In this document: in pieces, positions 9,157 through 17,438 of the stretch
How positions within the stretch are numbered: the first letter of the stretch is position 1
Layout: each line of letters starts with the position of its first letter
From: Fibrobacterota bacterium
Lineage (GTDB): Bacteria > Fibrobacterota > Chitinivibrionia > Chitinivibrionales > FEN-1185
Direction: 5' to 3'
Assembly (NCBI GenBank): GCA_003165595.1
Contig: PLWQ01000020.1
Coordinates: forward strand, 103,815 to 167,814
Length of the DNA stretch: 64,000 bases
Translations under genes and position numbers: made by a program
The notes under the pieces: model-generated
What the model was told of the DNA's origin: nothing
Seen by the model: the letters and a program-made list of their open reading frames with translations, nothing else
Databases searched by the model: none

Positions 9157-10683
9157 CTATTTTAGTATTTTCTTGACAGCCGGCAGGTGCCTCCGATTGG
9201 GTGTTTTTATTTTAGGAATATCCCTTAGGCCCAGATTCGGGAAAGTAGGCCGGGCCTCCGCGCCCGACAGAGCTTTTTGCAACATGCCGGTTTGCGCCAG
9301 CTGAATATAATTGCATTGCCAATCATTGTTAGCTAGTACGAAACCAAAACCAATTCCGAGAGAAGAATAATCGTAGTAGTAAACCGTGCTGTCTGTTGAA
9401 AATGCATTGCTGTAATTAGTGCCGTACGTGGCAAGAATAAAGGCCCGCGAAGTACCAATAGTTACGCCCCAGAAATCGTGAAAGGACGGCAAGTAGTACT
9501 TGCTATATTCTGTGCTAATATTCCCGATTAATATTGACCACACGTTGTCTATCGTTGATGATTGCTTTAGAAACTCAAGGAGATATGAACAAGAGTCCGT
9601 GCAATAAATAGAACCATCGGAAAGTGACATAAATGCTGCCGAATCAACACCGACGTTCGTATTTAGCAATTTGTAGGCATTAGCTTTTGCAACGGCTATT
9701 GTTGTTCCAAGACTAACAGGTTTAGTGCCGTCTTTCAAGCAAATTCTGCTGCCCGGATAGTACATGTACATATTGGGGATGTACTGTTTACTTAAGGTAT
9801 CTCTATAAATATTGTTTTGGGCAAACATATCATTGACAACGTCTGCCCTGATGCCATAGCCTATTGACCCAACAGGAATTTCTGAAAAGCTTCCGGTTGC
9901 GTCGTTCCAAATGTTTTGCATTTCACCACTGTTGTGCACAGCGATTAGTCTTGAGGATATATCAAATATTGGACTCCCCGATGTGCCAGGAGTATTATTA
10001 AAATTGTGTTGAACAACGTACGTATTGTAAGCGGTGGGGGCAACCGAAGAATTGAAAGGTTCTAATGCGGAAATTATTCCATCCTTAAATGTGGCTGTGA
10101 CTATTTCCGTCAATCTGTCCGATGTTTCTCCTGGGAAGCCAATCGTGCCAATATCTTCTCCAACTTCAATATTTCTAATTGTGTCGTCTGTTGGCAGTGT
10201 AAAGTAGTGGGGTAGTGTTTTTGTGGTTGTAAAGTAGCCAACGTCATACGTGAAAACCGTGGTATCTGAGTAATCATTATGTTCACCACCAGCATCCAAT
10301 ACATAAACGCCACTGCCATATGCGCTTGAGCCATTTTGCACTGCAACAGGTGTAACGTTCATTCCGGATTGCTTATAAAGAATGTACTGATTAATTTCAC
10401 CCTCGAAAACATGAGCATTTGTTAAAAGTTGATTTTTCGAAATAGCTGAACCGCTTGCTAGAAGAATTAGTTCTCCATTTGTTTCGTTTCTAAATCCGAT
10501 CATGTAAGAACGCAAGCTAACAGAATCCAGTATTTTTGCCCAATTGCTAGAAGTGTACAACGTGTCGTAAATTACTGGGCCTGTCAGACCGCGCGGGCCT
10601 TGAGGACCAGTGCATCCAGTTAATGCACCTAATACAATAATCAGAATACCGAAAAGTGAAAGTGGGGGAGTTTTGCGTTTCAT
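9157..10683 (-). CDS. Trypsin-like serine protease lipoprotein with collagen-like linker
   Basis: 508 residues from the ATG at 10683, chosen over an upstream in-frame codon because AGGAGG lies six bases before it and it starts a lipoprotein signal (GILIIVLGALTGC). After the lipidated Cys comes a short collagen-like stretch, GPQGPRGLTGP. Residues about 45-300 are a chymotrypsin-fold protease: LLTNAHVFEG supplies the His, YDVGYF a likely Asp, and GTSGSPIFD the nucleophilic Ser with its oxyanion loop. The rest (about 210 residues) is unassigned. The gene is strikingly AT-rich compared with its surroundings, which suggests recent acquisition. Likely anchored in the outer membrane or periplasm; substrate unknown. 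Confidence 0.82.
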   Translation of the reverse strand: MKRKTPPLSLFGILIIVLGALTGCTGPQGPRGLTGPVIYDTLYTSSNWAKILDSVSLRSYMIGFRNETNGELILLASGSAISKNQLLTNAHVFEGEINQYILYKQSGMNVTPVAVQNGSSAYGSGVYVLDAGGEHNDYSDTTVFTYDVGYFTTTKTLPHYFTLPTDDTIRNIEVGEDIGTIGFPGETSDRLTEIVTATFKDGIISALEPFNSSVAPTAYNTYVVQHNFNNTPGTSGSPIFDISSRLIAVHNSGEMQNIWNDATGSFSEIPVGSIGYGIRADVVNDMFAQNNIYRDTLSKQYIPNMYMYYPGSRICLKDGTKPVSLGTTIAVAKANAYKLLNTNVGVDSAAFMSLSDGSIYCTDSCSYLLEFLKQSSTIDNVWSILIGNISTEYSKYYLPSFHDFWGVTIGTSRAFILATYGTNYSNAFSTDSTVYYYDYSSLGIGFGFVLANNDWQCNYIQLAQTGMLQKALSGAEARPTFPNLGLRDIPKIKTPNRRHLPAVKKILK

Positions 10684-10926
10684 TCTCGCCTCCTGGAAGT
10701 TCCCGTTAGATACTCTTGGTTGGCATAAGGACGAACAGGGTGCCGAGCAATAACTCAACGGATGACTACTCCTATCCCGCCAAAGGTGTGCCGGTCAGTA
10801 CATGGTTATAAATCAATACATGCGTTTTGCCAAGGCAAGAAGATAACTATCAGGGGTAAAGCGTCCTATCTGCCGTGAACGAGTTTCGTACTTCGCCAAC
10901 ACCAGCATTGAGACCTTTGGAATTCC

Positions 10927-11242
10927 CCTCTGCCAAGCGTTAGGTGGACCGCAGGGTTTGCAAAAGCAAAGTGCCGCCTGACCGCTGCCCGAGCCGAAGC
11001 ACAGGATGTGCAGAGAGCACGCACGAAGCCAGCCCGAAGGGCGCGTAGCTGGACGCGGAGCGTGAACAAAGGGCCCTTGCGGCAGGCAGCACCGAGGCGA
11101 GCCGGAGCACATGGATGTGCGGAGGCCACTGGCGAAGCCAGCCCGAAGGGCGCGTAGCTGGATGCAAAGCGTGAACGGAGACCGACCCGGCCTTTGGCCG
11201 GGGAACGCCCACGGCATTTTCATGTTGCAGCGGTGCGCCCAG
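10927..11242 (+). repeat. F1 structured intergenic element, long copy with internal duplication
   Basis: Longest F1 copy (about 316 bases). It starts with the conserved CTCTGC.AAGCGTTAGG / TGGACCGCA block, has GTGCCGCC paired with GGCAGCAC, a CCGAGGC..GAGCC block, GGAGACCGACCC, a CCCGGCC-TTT-GGCCGGG hairpin, GGAACGCCCA and the terminal GCGCCCA. A module of about 82 bases (10991-11073 and again 11099-11180), including a GCACAGGATGTGC-type hairpin and AGCCCGAAGGGCGCG, is present twice; one copy also occurs in the element at 61326. Long frames across it follow the repeats and are not genes. No transposase is nearby. Confidence 0.7.
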
Positions 11243-11270
11243 ATCTTGTCCTATTATTCAGGATCGCAAG

Positions 11271-11310
11271 AAATAAAAAAAGCCCCGATCTTCTCCGACC
11301 GGGGCTTCGC
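11271..11310 (-). terminator. Intrinsic terminator of rpmB
   Basis: Minus-strand reading: AAGCCCCG, a loop, CGGGGCTT, then a run of seven T. It begins about 30 bases after the rpmB stop codon. Confidence 0.85.
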
Positions 11311-11339
11311 CATTTCCTGATTCCAGAATAATGAAATGC

Positions 11340-11522
11340 CTACGTCTTTGCCATTGCCTTGAGGCATTTCATGCAGACCTTCATGCGTTTTGATGTTCCA
11401 TTGACTTTGGTCTTGATCGTGCGCAGGTTGGGGAAGAATATTCTCTTGGTTTTGTTGTGCGCGTGCGATACGGTTGCTCCGGAAGCCGGGCTTTTTCCGC
11501 ACACTTCGCATGTCTTGGACAT
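11340..11522 (-). CDS. rpmB: 50S ribosomal protein L28
   Basis: 60 residues, normal length for the family. It starts [11 protein letters not shown] and ends [13 protein letters not shown], giving two CxxC pairs (Cys5/Cys8 and Cys50/Cys53) that form the zinc-binding version of L28; the conserved SHAHNKTKR...PNLR core is intact. An AGGAGG ribosome-binding site lies six bases before the ATG. It stands alone, with its own promoter at 11568-11597 and an intrinsic terminator after it. Confidence 0.96.
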   Translation of the reverse strand: MSKTCEVCGKSPASGATVSHAHNKTKRIFFPNLRTIKTKVNGTSKRMKVCMKCLKAMAKT

Positions 11523-11567
11523 AGAACCTCCTGAAGATTACTGCTTGCTCTTGTTTTGCAGGTGACT

Positions 11568-11597
11568 AATATAGATCATCCTCGTTTTATTTTTCAA
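11568..11597 (-). promoter_or_regulatory. Sigma-70-type promoter for rpmB
   Basis: On the minus strand, TTGAAA (11597-11592), 18-base spacer, TATATT (11573-11568), about 45 bases before the rpmB ATG. Confidence 0.7.
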
Positions 11598-11683
11598 GGA
11601 AATTACGTCGAGGTATTATTTTAGAATACCGGCATGGCCCGGCTGACCAGGAACGTTCGATCTCAAGAATCGGCGCGGCACGT

Positions 11684-12286
11684 ATGATAGAAGGCCTCAA
11701 ACCGTTGTACAACGCCGCATTGCGGCCCGTGGCCCTTCTTTTCGCAAAAATCAACATTCATCCCGATGCTATAACCGCTATGGGCGTCGCGGTGTCCCTC
11801 GCGGCGGGATGGGCGTGCGCGGCCGGGCTCTGGCTTGTCGCCGCGCTTCTGGTTTTTGCAGGATCGTGCATGGACGGGCTCGACGGACTTGTCGCGCGGC
11901 AAACAGGCACGCAGACCCGATTCGGCGCGGTGCTCGATTCCGCGGGCGACAGGATCACCGAAGCCGCCTGGTGCTTTGGACTGCTTGCATTTTATGCCTG
12001 GCATCCGGTTTACGGGCTTGCCGGGATCCTGCTCGCATTTCTTGCTCAGGCCGGGTCACAAATGGTAAGCTATGTGAGGGCGCGCGCCGAAGGGGCCGGC
12101 ATTTCGTGCAAGGCCGGAATCCTCCAGAGGCCCGAACGGATCATCATTATACTTGTTTGCCTTCTTCTGGGCCCCCGGGTGATGTTGTGGGGGCTGGGCG
12201 TGATTTCGGCTCTTGCGTTTGTGACGGCGGGTGAACGGCTTTTCGCGGTGTACCGCGCCGATCGCAACTACAGGCAACCATCCTGA
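11684..12286 (+). CDS. CDP-alcohol phosphatidyltransferase family protein
   Basis: Integral membrane enzyme of 200 residues. It carries the complete family signature DGxxAR...G...D...D (MDGLDGLVAR starting near residue 64, then GAVLDSAGD), whose Asp residues bind metal and the CDP-diacylglycerol substrate. Several hydrophobic helices surround it. Later phrases SYVRARAEG and CKAGILQRPERI resemble phosphatidylinositol-phosphate/archaetidylinositol-phosphate synthases more than PgsA or PssA, but the acceptor alcohol cannot be fixed from sequence. No clear ribosome-binding site precedes the ATG. It lies 20 bases upstream of the YihY-family gene and is probably co-transcribed with it. Confidence 0.85.
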   Translation: MIEGLKPLYNAALRPVALLFAKINIHPDAITAMGVAVSLAAGWACAAGLWLVAALLVFAGSCMDGLDGLVARQTGTQTRFGAVLDSAGDRITEAAWCFGLLAFYAWHPVYGLAGILLAFLAQAGSQMVSYVRARAEGAGISCKAGILQRPERIIIILVCLLLGPRVMLWGLGVISALAFVTAGERLFAVYRADRNYRQPS

Positions 12287-12306
12287 TTTCGGAGGAACCG
12301 TCAACC

Positions 12307-13653
12307 GTGCTGCTCTTGTCGCCCAAATTCTGGCGAGAATTTATCACCAATCCGAAAGAAGCGTTGGAGACTCTCCGCCGTGCAAGGCACAGGATTGCGC
12401 ATCCTATCCTCAAGTCCGTCGTGTTTGTGAGGATTACTTTTGCCGAATACCTGCAGAACCACTGCATAACGCGCGCCTCGGCGCTCGCGTTCGCGCTCCT
12501 GCTCACGCTCATCCCGCTTCTGGTGTGCATTTCGCTGATGATGACCAAAGTGATGGAAGTCCCGCTTCCGGCGGTGGAAAAAGTGGTGGCCTTCTTCCTG
12601 CCGTTCGCGCCGCAATCCGTTCTTGCGCAGCTCAGCGTTTTCTTCGCAAACGCGCAAAAGATAAAAGGTCTGGGCATCGCGGTGCTGATTATTGTTACCT
12701 TGAGCCTCTTCGGCACGGTGGAAGAAGCGCTCAACACCATCTGGAAAGTGGCCCGGTCCCGCTCGTTTTTCGTGAGGCTCCGCACGTTCACCATGGTCAT
12801 GGTGTACAGCCCCATATTCTTTTTCGCGTCCTTCGAGGTGCGGCGCAGCGTAATGCCTGATGTCAAGCTGGTCTATATCTTCTCGCTCGATATCCTGTCG
12901 TTGCTGCTTATCGTTCTGGCGTTTACGGTTTTTATCTGGGTTGTGCCCAACACCAAAGTCAGGTTCAAGAAGGCCGCGATAGGCGGGCTGGTGGCGGGCG
13001 TGCTGTTTGAGCTGGAACGGTATTGGTTCTCCACATACATAACCCTCAATGCGCAAACGGTCACCATCTACGGCGCGTTCGGCAATTTTCTGTTCTTTCT
13101 TATTTCGCTGTTTTTTGCCTCGTGTTTCATTCTGTTCGGCGCCGAAGTAGCCTTCGTTGCCCAGAACTTCCGGCCGCTGTTGCGAGCCAAGAAACGGTGG
13201 GACCGCCGGATAAGCGATTACAAGACCTACATCTGCCTCCGGGTGATGATCGACGTCGTGGGCGCATTTCTTTCCCGGAAAAAGCCACCCGCGCTGTCGC
13301 AGTTCATGAAGAAATACGAAATGACCGAGACGCAGGCGCTGGGCATCGTGAACTCGCTTATCCGGTCCGGGTTTTTGCATGTTGTCAACAGCAACGGCGG
13401 CGGCAAGGACGCGTACGTTCCCACGCGCGATTTCGCGTCGGTGCGGCTCCGCGAGGTTTTGGACGTCATCGAAGACGAGAACCGCGGCGTTCCCTCCACT
13501 CCCGACGATTTCGCCAAGAACTACGTGGCGGGCCTCATTGCCGGGGTGCGTCAGCGGCCCGCGTCGCAGACCGACGACCTGACCTTCGAAAAACTGGTTA
13601 CCGAAATCGACGAAGGGGAGAAACGTTTGCAGAAGATAAGTCTGGGGATCTAG
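12307..13653 (+). CDS. YihY/BrkB-family inner-membrane protein
   Basis: 448 residues starting with GTG, supported by GGAGGA ten bases upstream. Residues about 45-290 form the YihY/virulence-factor-BrkB domain (older name RNase BN family): six membrane helices, with the typical early phrase ASALAFALLLTLIPLL and a GALVAG-like IGGLVAGVLFE segment. The C-terminal ~150 residues are soluble and look like a winged-helix/MarR-like tail (ALGIVNSLIRSGFLHVV), common in longer family members. Function of the family is unsettled; the RNase claim was withdrawn for E. coli. Likely an operon with the phosphatidyltransferase. Confidence 0.88.
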   Translation: MLLLSPKFWREFITNPKEALETLRRARHRIAHPILKSVVFVRITFAEYLQNHCITRASALAFALLLTLIPLLVCISLMMTKVMEVPLPAVEKVVAFFLPFAPQSVLAQLSVFFANAQKIKGLGIAVLIIVTLSLFGTVEEALNTIWKVARSRSFFVRLRTFTMVMVYSPIFFFASFEVRRSVMPDVKLVYIFSLDILSLLLIVLAFTVFIWVVPNTKVRFKKAAIGGLVAGVLFELERYWFSTYITLNAQTVTIYGAFGNFLFFLISLFFASCFILFGAEVAFVAQNFRPLLRAKKRWDRRISDYKTYICLRVMIDVVGAFLSRKKPPALSQFMKKYEMTETQALGIVNSLIRSGFLHVVNSNGGGKDAYVPTRDFASVRLREVLDVIEDENRGVPSTPDDFAKNYVAGLIAGVRQRPASQTDDLTFEKLVTEIDEGEKRLQKISLGI

Positions 13654-13792
13654 AACTTTCCTGTTTACGCCCGCGGCTATTCCTTGGCGACGATCGAACC
13701 GCTCCCGCGCCATCGCTATGAAAACAACCCCGCGAATCCGGACGAGCTTTGTCCAACGGTGCGAGTACGAAACTTTACGCCTGTGGAATGGA

Positions 13793-13974
13793 CCTTCTGC
13801 TCAGCGTTAGGTGGACCGGCGGGTGCGCGAGAGCGCAGGGCCGCCAGACCCAGGCCGCAGGGGCCCTAGGGCTGGCGGCACCGAGGCCGGCTGGCCGAGC
13901 CCAAAGGGAGACCGGCCCGAGCGCAGCGAGGGAAACGCCCAGGCCTTTTTCTTTCTACTACAGCGGGGCGCCCA
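13793..13974 (+). repeat. F1 structured intergenic element
   Basis: About 182 bases, in the gap after the YihY gene and in the same orientation. It contains the 5' block AGCGTTAGGTGGACCG, GCCGCC pairing with GGCGGC across a GCAGGGGCCCTAGGGC apical part, the GGC...GCC hairpin before GAGCC, GGGAGACCGGCCC, GGGAAACGCCCA and the 3' GGGGCGCCCA. Base identity with the 21521 copy is high in these blocks and low in the loops. Open frames across it are repeat-derived. Confidence 0.75.
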
Positions 13975-13993
13975 ACCTTTTCTTCTCCGGTAT

Positions 13994-15298
13994 TTAGTGT
14001 CCGTAAACCTCAAAGTTGTACAGCGAGTAGCCGTAGCCCGTGGCGCGCTTGATTCCCAGCATGCGCACGTAGCGTCCCTGTGAGCTCTGCTTGAGGAGGA
14101 GCGTGTTCTGTCCGGTGGTATTTGTCACCGTATTGAACGTGGTCCAACACTTCGCGTCCTGCGATAGCTGCATTGCAAAGTTTGAGGCATAGGCATTTTC
14201 CCATTCCAGGTAGATTCCGGTGACGGTCTTGACAGATCCGAGGTCGACGTAAATCCATTCGTTGTCGGTCCAGTTGCTTGCCCAGCGCGTGTCCGGATAC
14301 AGGTCAAACGCGTTTGCGGGAACGTAACATGCCTGCGTGCTGGATGCGCATGACGCGCTTGTGGGCGCGGAAAGTTTTGCGTCGAGCGTTCCGGTTGCGG
14401 CATATCCGAGAACCTGAATTTCGTACAGGGAATAGCCGTACTGCGTGGAACGCTTGACGCCCTGCATCTTTACGAATCTGCCCGACGCCGTGAGATTGGG
14501 GAAACTGTCGGTGCGCGCGCCGCAGGCGAAGCCGGATTTCGATCCGATGGTGGTATAGGCGACACCGTCGGATGAAACCTGGAGGTTGTACGAGGCGGCA
14601 GCGGAATTTTCCCAGTACAACTTGACCGTGGAGAGTTTCTGGACGTTGCCCAAATCGACCACGAGCCATTCGTTATCGGTGAACTTGGAGCCCCAGCGCT
14701 TGCACATGTCGCCGTCCACCGCGTTGGCTGCGGTGTAGCACGAAGATTCCGCGCTTGATCCGAATGCCGGCTTGCCCTGCGAAAGAAGTTGCGGCGCCTG
14801 TACGGTCTGGATGTTGAGCAGGATGTAGTAATACGTCTGGCCGATAGTGCTGCAATCGCTGTTGACGTAGTCGCAGTACAACCCATTATAGCCCGTGAAT
14901 GACCAGGTAATGAGTCCGGTCGATTGATTGTAATTTACCGCGAGGTCGGCTAGCGCATAGTGCGGGTCGTAAACGCCTCTGGTGGCGCCGGGAGGAAAAT
15001 AGGTGTGAAGCACATAGAATCCCAGGTCGGCCAATGTGGACGAGGCGTTTGGAAACATGAAATCCGCGGAAGGTCCGGCCTGGCACGGCGTGAGGTAATC
15101 GGTCCATGCGAACCCCGAATTGGTATTGATGAGGTGTTCGTTGGGGTTGAGCTGTATGGTCCCGCTGTACGTTTTTGTGAGCGGAGCGTACTGGCCGTAT
15201 GCGATCTGGCCGCACGTTGGAATCCGATAATAGGTAGAGGCATTTGCGGCTGCAACAAGGGCGAAAACCCCAAATAACGAGCAGAGAACCTGTTTCAT
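13994..15298 (-). CDS. Exported protein with two discoidin (F5/8 type C) domains
   Basis: 434 residues from the ATG at 15298, picked because it begins a clear signal peptide (KQVLCSLFGVFALVAAANA) and has AAAGGATC upstream; the open frame extends further but without a plausible start. The N-terminal ~165 residues have no recognised family. Residues about 170-300 and 305-434 are tandem discoidin domains: each has a CY..ANA.D.......RW....TDNEW..VDLG core followed by Y.L..S.DG and a terminal RY-GYSLYE/NFEVYG strand. Discoidin domains bind sugars or other surfaces, so a carbohydrate-binding exported protein is likely. No enzyme domain is visible. Confidence 0.85.
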   Translation of the reverse strand: MKQVLCSLFGVFALVAAANASTYYRIPTCGQIAYGQYAPLTKTYSGTIQLNPNEHLINTNSGFAWTDYLTPCQAGPSADFMFPNASSTLADLGFYVLHTYFPPGATRGVYDPHYALADLAVNYNQSTGLITWSFTGYNGLYCDYVNSDCSTIGQTYYYILLNIQTVQAPQLLSQGKPAFGSSAESSCYTAANAVDGDMCKRWGSKFTDNEWLVVDLGNVQKLSTVKLYWENSAAASYNLQVSSDGVAYTTIGSKSGFACGARTDSFPNLTASGRFVKMQGVKRSTQYGYSLYEIQVLGYAATGTLDAKLSAPTSASCASSTQACYVPANAFDLYPDTRWASNWTDNEWIYVDLGSVKTVTGIYLEWENAYASNFAMQLSQDAKCWTTFNTVTNTTGQNTLLLKQSSQGRYVRMLGIKRATGYGYSLYNFEVYGH

Positions 15299-15510
15299 GA
15301 GAGATCCTTTCGCACAGGGTGATGTGTTATCGTTCCTTGAGAAAACGAACCAAGAAAATAGTGATCGACTGCTGGCCGGGACAACAACTTTCTTGAAAGC
15401 AAAGAGGTGCGATCGTGCGGGCCGGCGCGCCCCCAACTTGCGTCCGGAGGCGTCGGGGCCAATTATACGATTCCATTCCAGCACAAACTATTTTGGTCTT
15501 TGAGGATATT

Positions 15511-15810
15511 ATGACGTCAAAAGAAGCTATCCTGGAATTCATCCGAAAGAACAGACGGATGCTTGAAAACCGATACTGCGTTGAGAAGATCGCCGTTTTC
15601 GGATCGTATGCCAGAGACAAGCAAACAGCAAATAGCGACATTGATCTTCTCGTCACCCTGGCGAAAAATACCCCGGACATTTACGAGATCAAACAGGGGC
15701 TTCGCGACCTGTTTTCCCGGCAGTTCAATTGCAACGTCGACATCGCCTCCGAGAAATACCTAAAGCCCTATGTTCGCGACGAGATACTTCGAGAGGCGGT
15801 TTATGCCTAA
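15511..15810 (+). CDS. mntA: MntA-type antitoxin (minimal nucleotidyltransferase)
   Basis: 99 residues from the ATG at 15511, chosen for its GAGG ribosome-binding site; upstream in-frame codons lack one. The nucleotidyltransferase signature GSx10DxD is intact (Gly31-Ser32, Asp43 and Asp45 in SDIDLLV). In characterised MntA/HepT pairs, this antitoxin attaches AMP to a Tyr of the HepT ribonuclease toxin and silences it. The ATG of hepT overlaps its stop by eight bases, the usual tight coupling. Because the partner is frameshifted (see next entry), the antitoxin may now be redundant. Confidence 0.88.
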   Translation: MTSKEAILEFIRKNRRMLENRYCVEKIAVFGSYARDKQTANSDIDLLVTLAKNTPDIYEIKQGLRDLFSRQFNCNVDIASEKYLKPYVRDEILREAVYA

Positions 15811-16143
15811 CGACAAGGTTTCACTGATGGGACTTGCGGAAGCAATCAGTTCAATCGTGCAATACACCGCCCCGTTTGCCAGCGCGGATGCCTTGCATGA
15901 AGACAAGGTTCACTCGATGCAACCATGATGAACTTTGTGGTCATCGGCGAAATGGTCGACAGGATTTCGGAAGAATTCAAGAACAATCACCCTGAAGTGG
16001 ATTGGAAAAATATCAAAGGGTTACGCAACATTATCGCTCATGACTATTTCGGAGTCGACGCGGAAGAAATTTGGCAGATAATCAGGAACCGCATTCCCGT
16101 TTTGAAGAAAGCCGTCGACGCCGTGCTGCATTCCTGTTTGTAA
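15803..16143 (+). pseudogene. hepT: HepT-type toxin, broken by a one-base deletion
   Basis: The first part (ATG 15803) reads 41 codons to a TGA at 15926-15928, ending LHEDKVHSMQP. The normal family continuation, DATMMNFVVIGEMVDRI, is in another frame directly after it. Inserting one base near 15914-15915 (CACTCGAT to CACTTCGAT) joins the two into a 113-residue protein of ordinary HepT length, reading DKVHFDATMMNF. The toxin's Rx4HxY motif (RNIIAHDY) is intact in the second part. So this is either a recently inactivated toxin or a sequencing or assembly error. The downstream part alone could start at 15925 or 15928 but would lack the first helix. Confidence 0.85.
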
Positions 16144-16370
16144 GGCATGCGTCGGGGGTATTGCTGGCTGCTCACTTTGGCATACTGCCGATCGAAATCG
16201 AAGCCCTCGCATCTTGCCGCGCAGTTCCTTCGTCCGCCTTATCCTCGTCCTCTCGGAAGCGGCATCACTTATGCGATTTACGCGGGAGAAAGAGGCACCT
16301 CCTGGGGAAAGTTGATTGGGTTGGGAACTCTGCGAGCCCCGGCGATGGGGTAAGCGGGGGCGAACCCTTG

Positions 16371-17186
16371 TTAGCGGGAAGGCGGCCTCTTCGTCGCCTT
16401 CTTGAACGCCGCAATTGCCTTTGACAGCTGTTTGATCATGGAAGGTTTGCTCGCGAGATTGTCCTCGATGATCTTTACCAGTGCGCTTCCCACAATGGCG
16501 CCGTCCGCGCCGGCCGCAGCCATGTGTCTCACGTGCCCGGGTGTGGAAATGCCGAACCCGACGCACAGCGGTTTGCCGGTGACTTTGCGGAGACGCTTGA
16601 GCGTGGCATCAACCGTCACGTTCACCTTTGTCTGGACACCCGTGCTTCCCAGGCGCGAGACGACATACACGAAGCCGGTAACCTTGCTGCAGATGTACTT
16701 CATGCGATTGGGCGGGGTAAGCTCGGACACGATGTAAACCGTTTGCAAACCGTTCGCGGTCATGGCGGCGGCAAGTTCTTCCGATTCCTCGGGCGGCATG
16801 TCGGCCACGAGCAGACTGTCTATTCCCGCGTCGGAAGCGCGTTTGCAAAACGTGGAATATCCCGGGTGCCGCGCTGAATTCGCATAAAGCAATATGCCGA
16901 TCGGAACGTCGGTGTACGAGCGGATATTCCCGATGAGCCGGAAGAAGGCGGCATGAGTGAGCCCGGCGCTTATGGAGCGGATCGCGGCACGCTGGTTGAT
17001 GGGTCCGTCGGCAATGGGGTCCGAGAACGGGTAGCCGATTTCCAGAACATCCGCGCCGCTGTCGACATAGGACTTGAAAATCGACTCGCTGGCGCGCAGA
17101 TCTGGGTCGCCGGCCTCGGCGAAAGGAATAAAGGCAATCTCATTGCGCATACGAAGTGCTGCAAAGGTGCTTGAGTATCGGTCCAT
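16371..17186 (-). CDS. trpA: Tryptophan synthase alpha subunit
   Basis: 271 residues, normal length. It splits indole-3-glycerol phosphate to indole and glyceraldehyde 3-phosphate. Visible features: the early AFIPFAEAGDPD with the catalytic Glu region, DVLEIGYPFSDPIADGP containing the catalytic Asp, and the phosphate-binding GFGISTPGHV and GAIVGSALV near the C-terminus. It is downstream of trpB on the same strand but separated by about 250 bases filled by an F2 element in the opposite orientation, so it may not be translated in tight coupling with trpB. Confidence 0.96.
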   Translation of the reverse strand: MDRYSSTFAALRMRNEIAFIPFAEAGDPDLRASESIFKSYVDSGADVLEIGYPFSDPIADGPINQRAAIRSISAGLTHAAFFRLIGNIRSYTDVPIGILLYANSARHPGYSTFCKRASDAGIDSLLVADMPPEESEELAAAMTANGLQTVYIVSELTPPNRMKYICSKVTGFVYVVSRLGSTGVQTKVNVTVDATLKRLRKVTGKPLCVGFGISTPGHVRHMAAAGADGAIVGSALVKIIEDNLASKPSMIKQLSKAIAAFKKATKRPPSR

Positions 17187-17234
17187 AGTTCACAACGTCC
17201 AATCTTGCTATCGGAAAGGCTTCGCTTTTCTTCA

Positions 17235-17412
17235 TGCCGCGAAGCGGCATACCTTGACGAAGGCGTTGCGGAAACGTGACGAGCGCAATGCGTTAGCGTT
17301 GCGCCTCTCGCACGTTTCCGCTGGAAGGGGTGTGCTCCAAGACCCCGCAGACGCGCCCGGCGCGGCGAGGAGGCTTGGAGCCAGGGGAAACCGCCAGCGG
17401 TTTCCCCACCAA
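17235..17412 (+). ncRNA. F2 structured element, copy 1 (candidate RNA), between trpA and trpB
   Basis: 178 bases, plus orientation (antisense to the trp genes). Stems visible: GCCGC/GCGGC (17236-17248); an 11-bp GCGGAAACGTG (17268-17278) / CACGTTTCCGC (17311-17321) enclosing GCGCAATGCG/CGTTGCGC; CTCCAAG (17335-17341) / CTTGGAG (17374-17380); and GGGGAAACCG/CGGTTTCCCC (17384-17407), followed by ACCA. The other copy (58186-58356) keeps the unpaired blocks GGAAGGGGTGTG and CCAGGGGAAACC and changes both sides of the third stem in step. No coding potential is evident. Transcription is inferred, not shown. Confidence 0.55.
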
Positions 17413-17438
17413 ATTGTTTCCTTCTTGTCCTACGTATC

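Noticed and set aside
10813..11223. Several overlapping minus-strand frames of 70-136 codons
   Set aside because: They run across the F1 element and repeat their own sequence because the DNA module is duplicated; no ribosome-binding sites or family resemblance.
13684..14083. Plus-strand frames crossing the region after the YihY gene
   Set aside because: They read through the F1 element at 13793-13974 and into the antisense strand of the discoidin gene.
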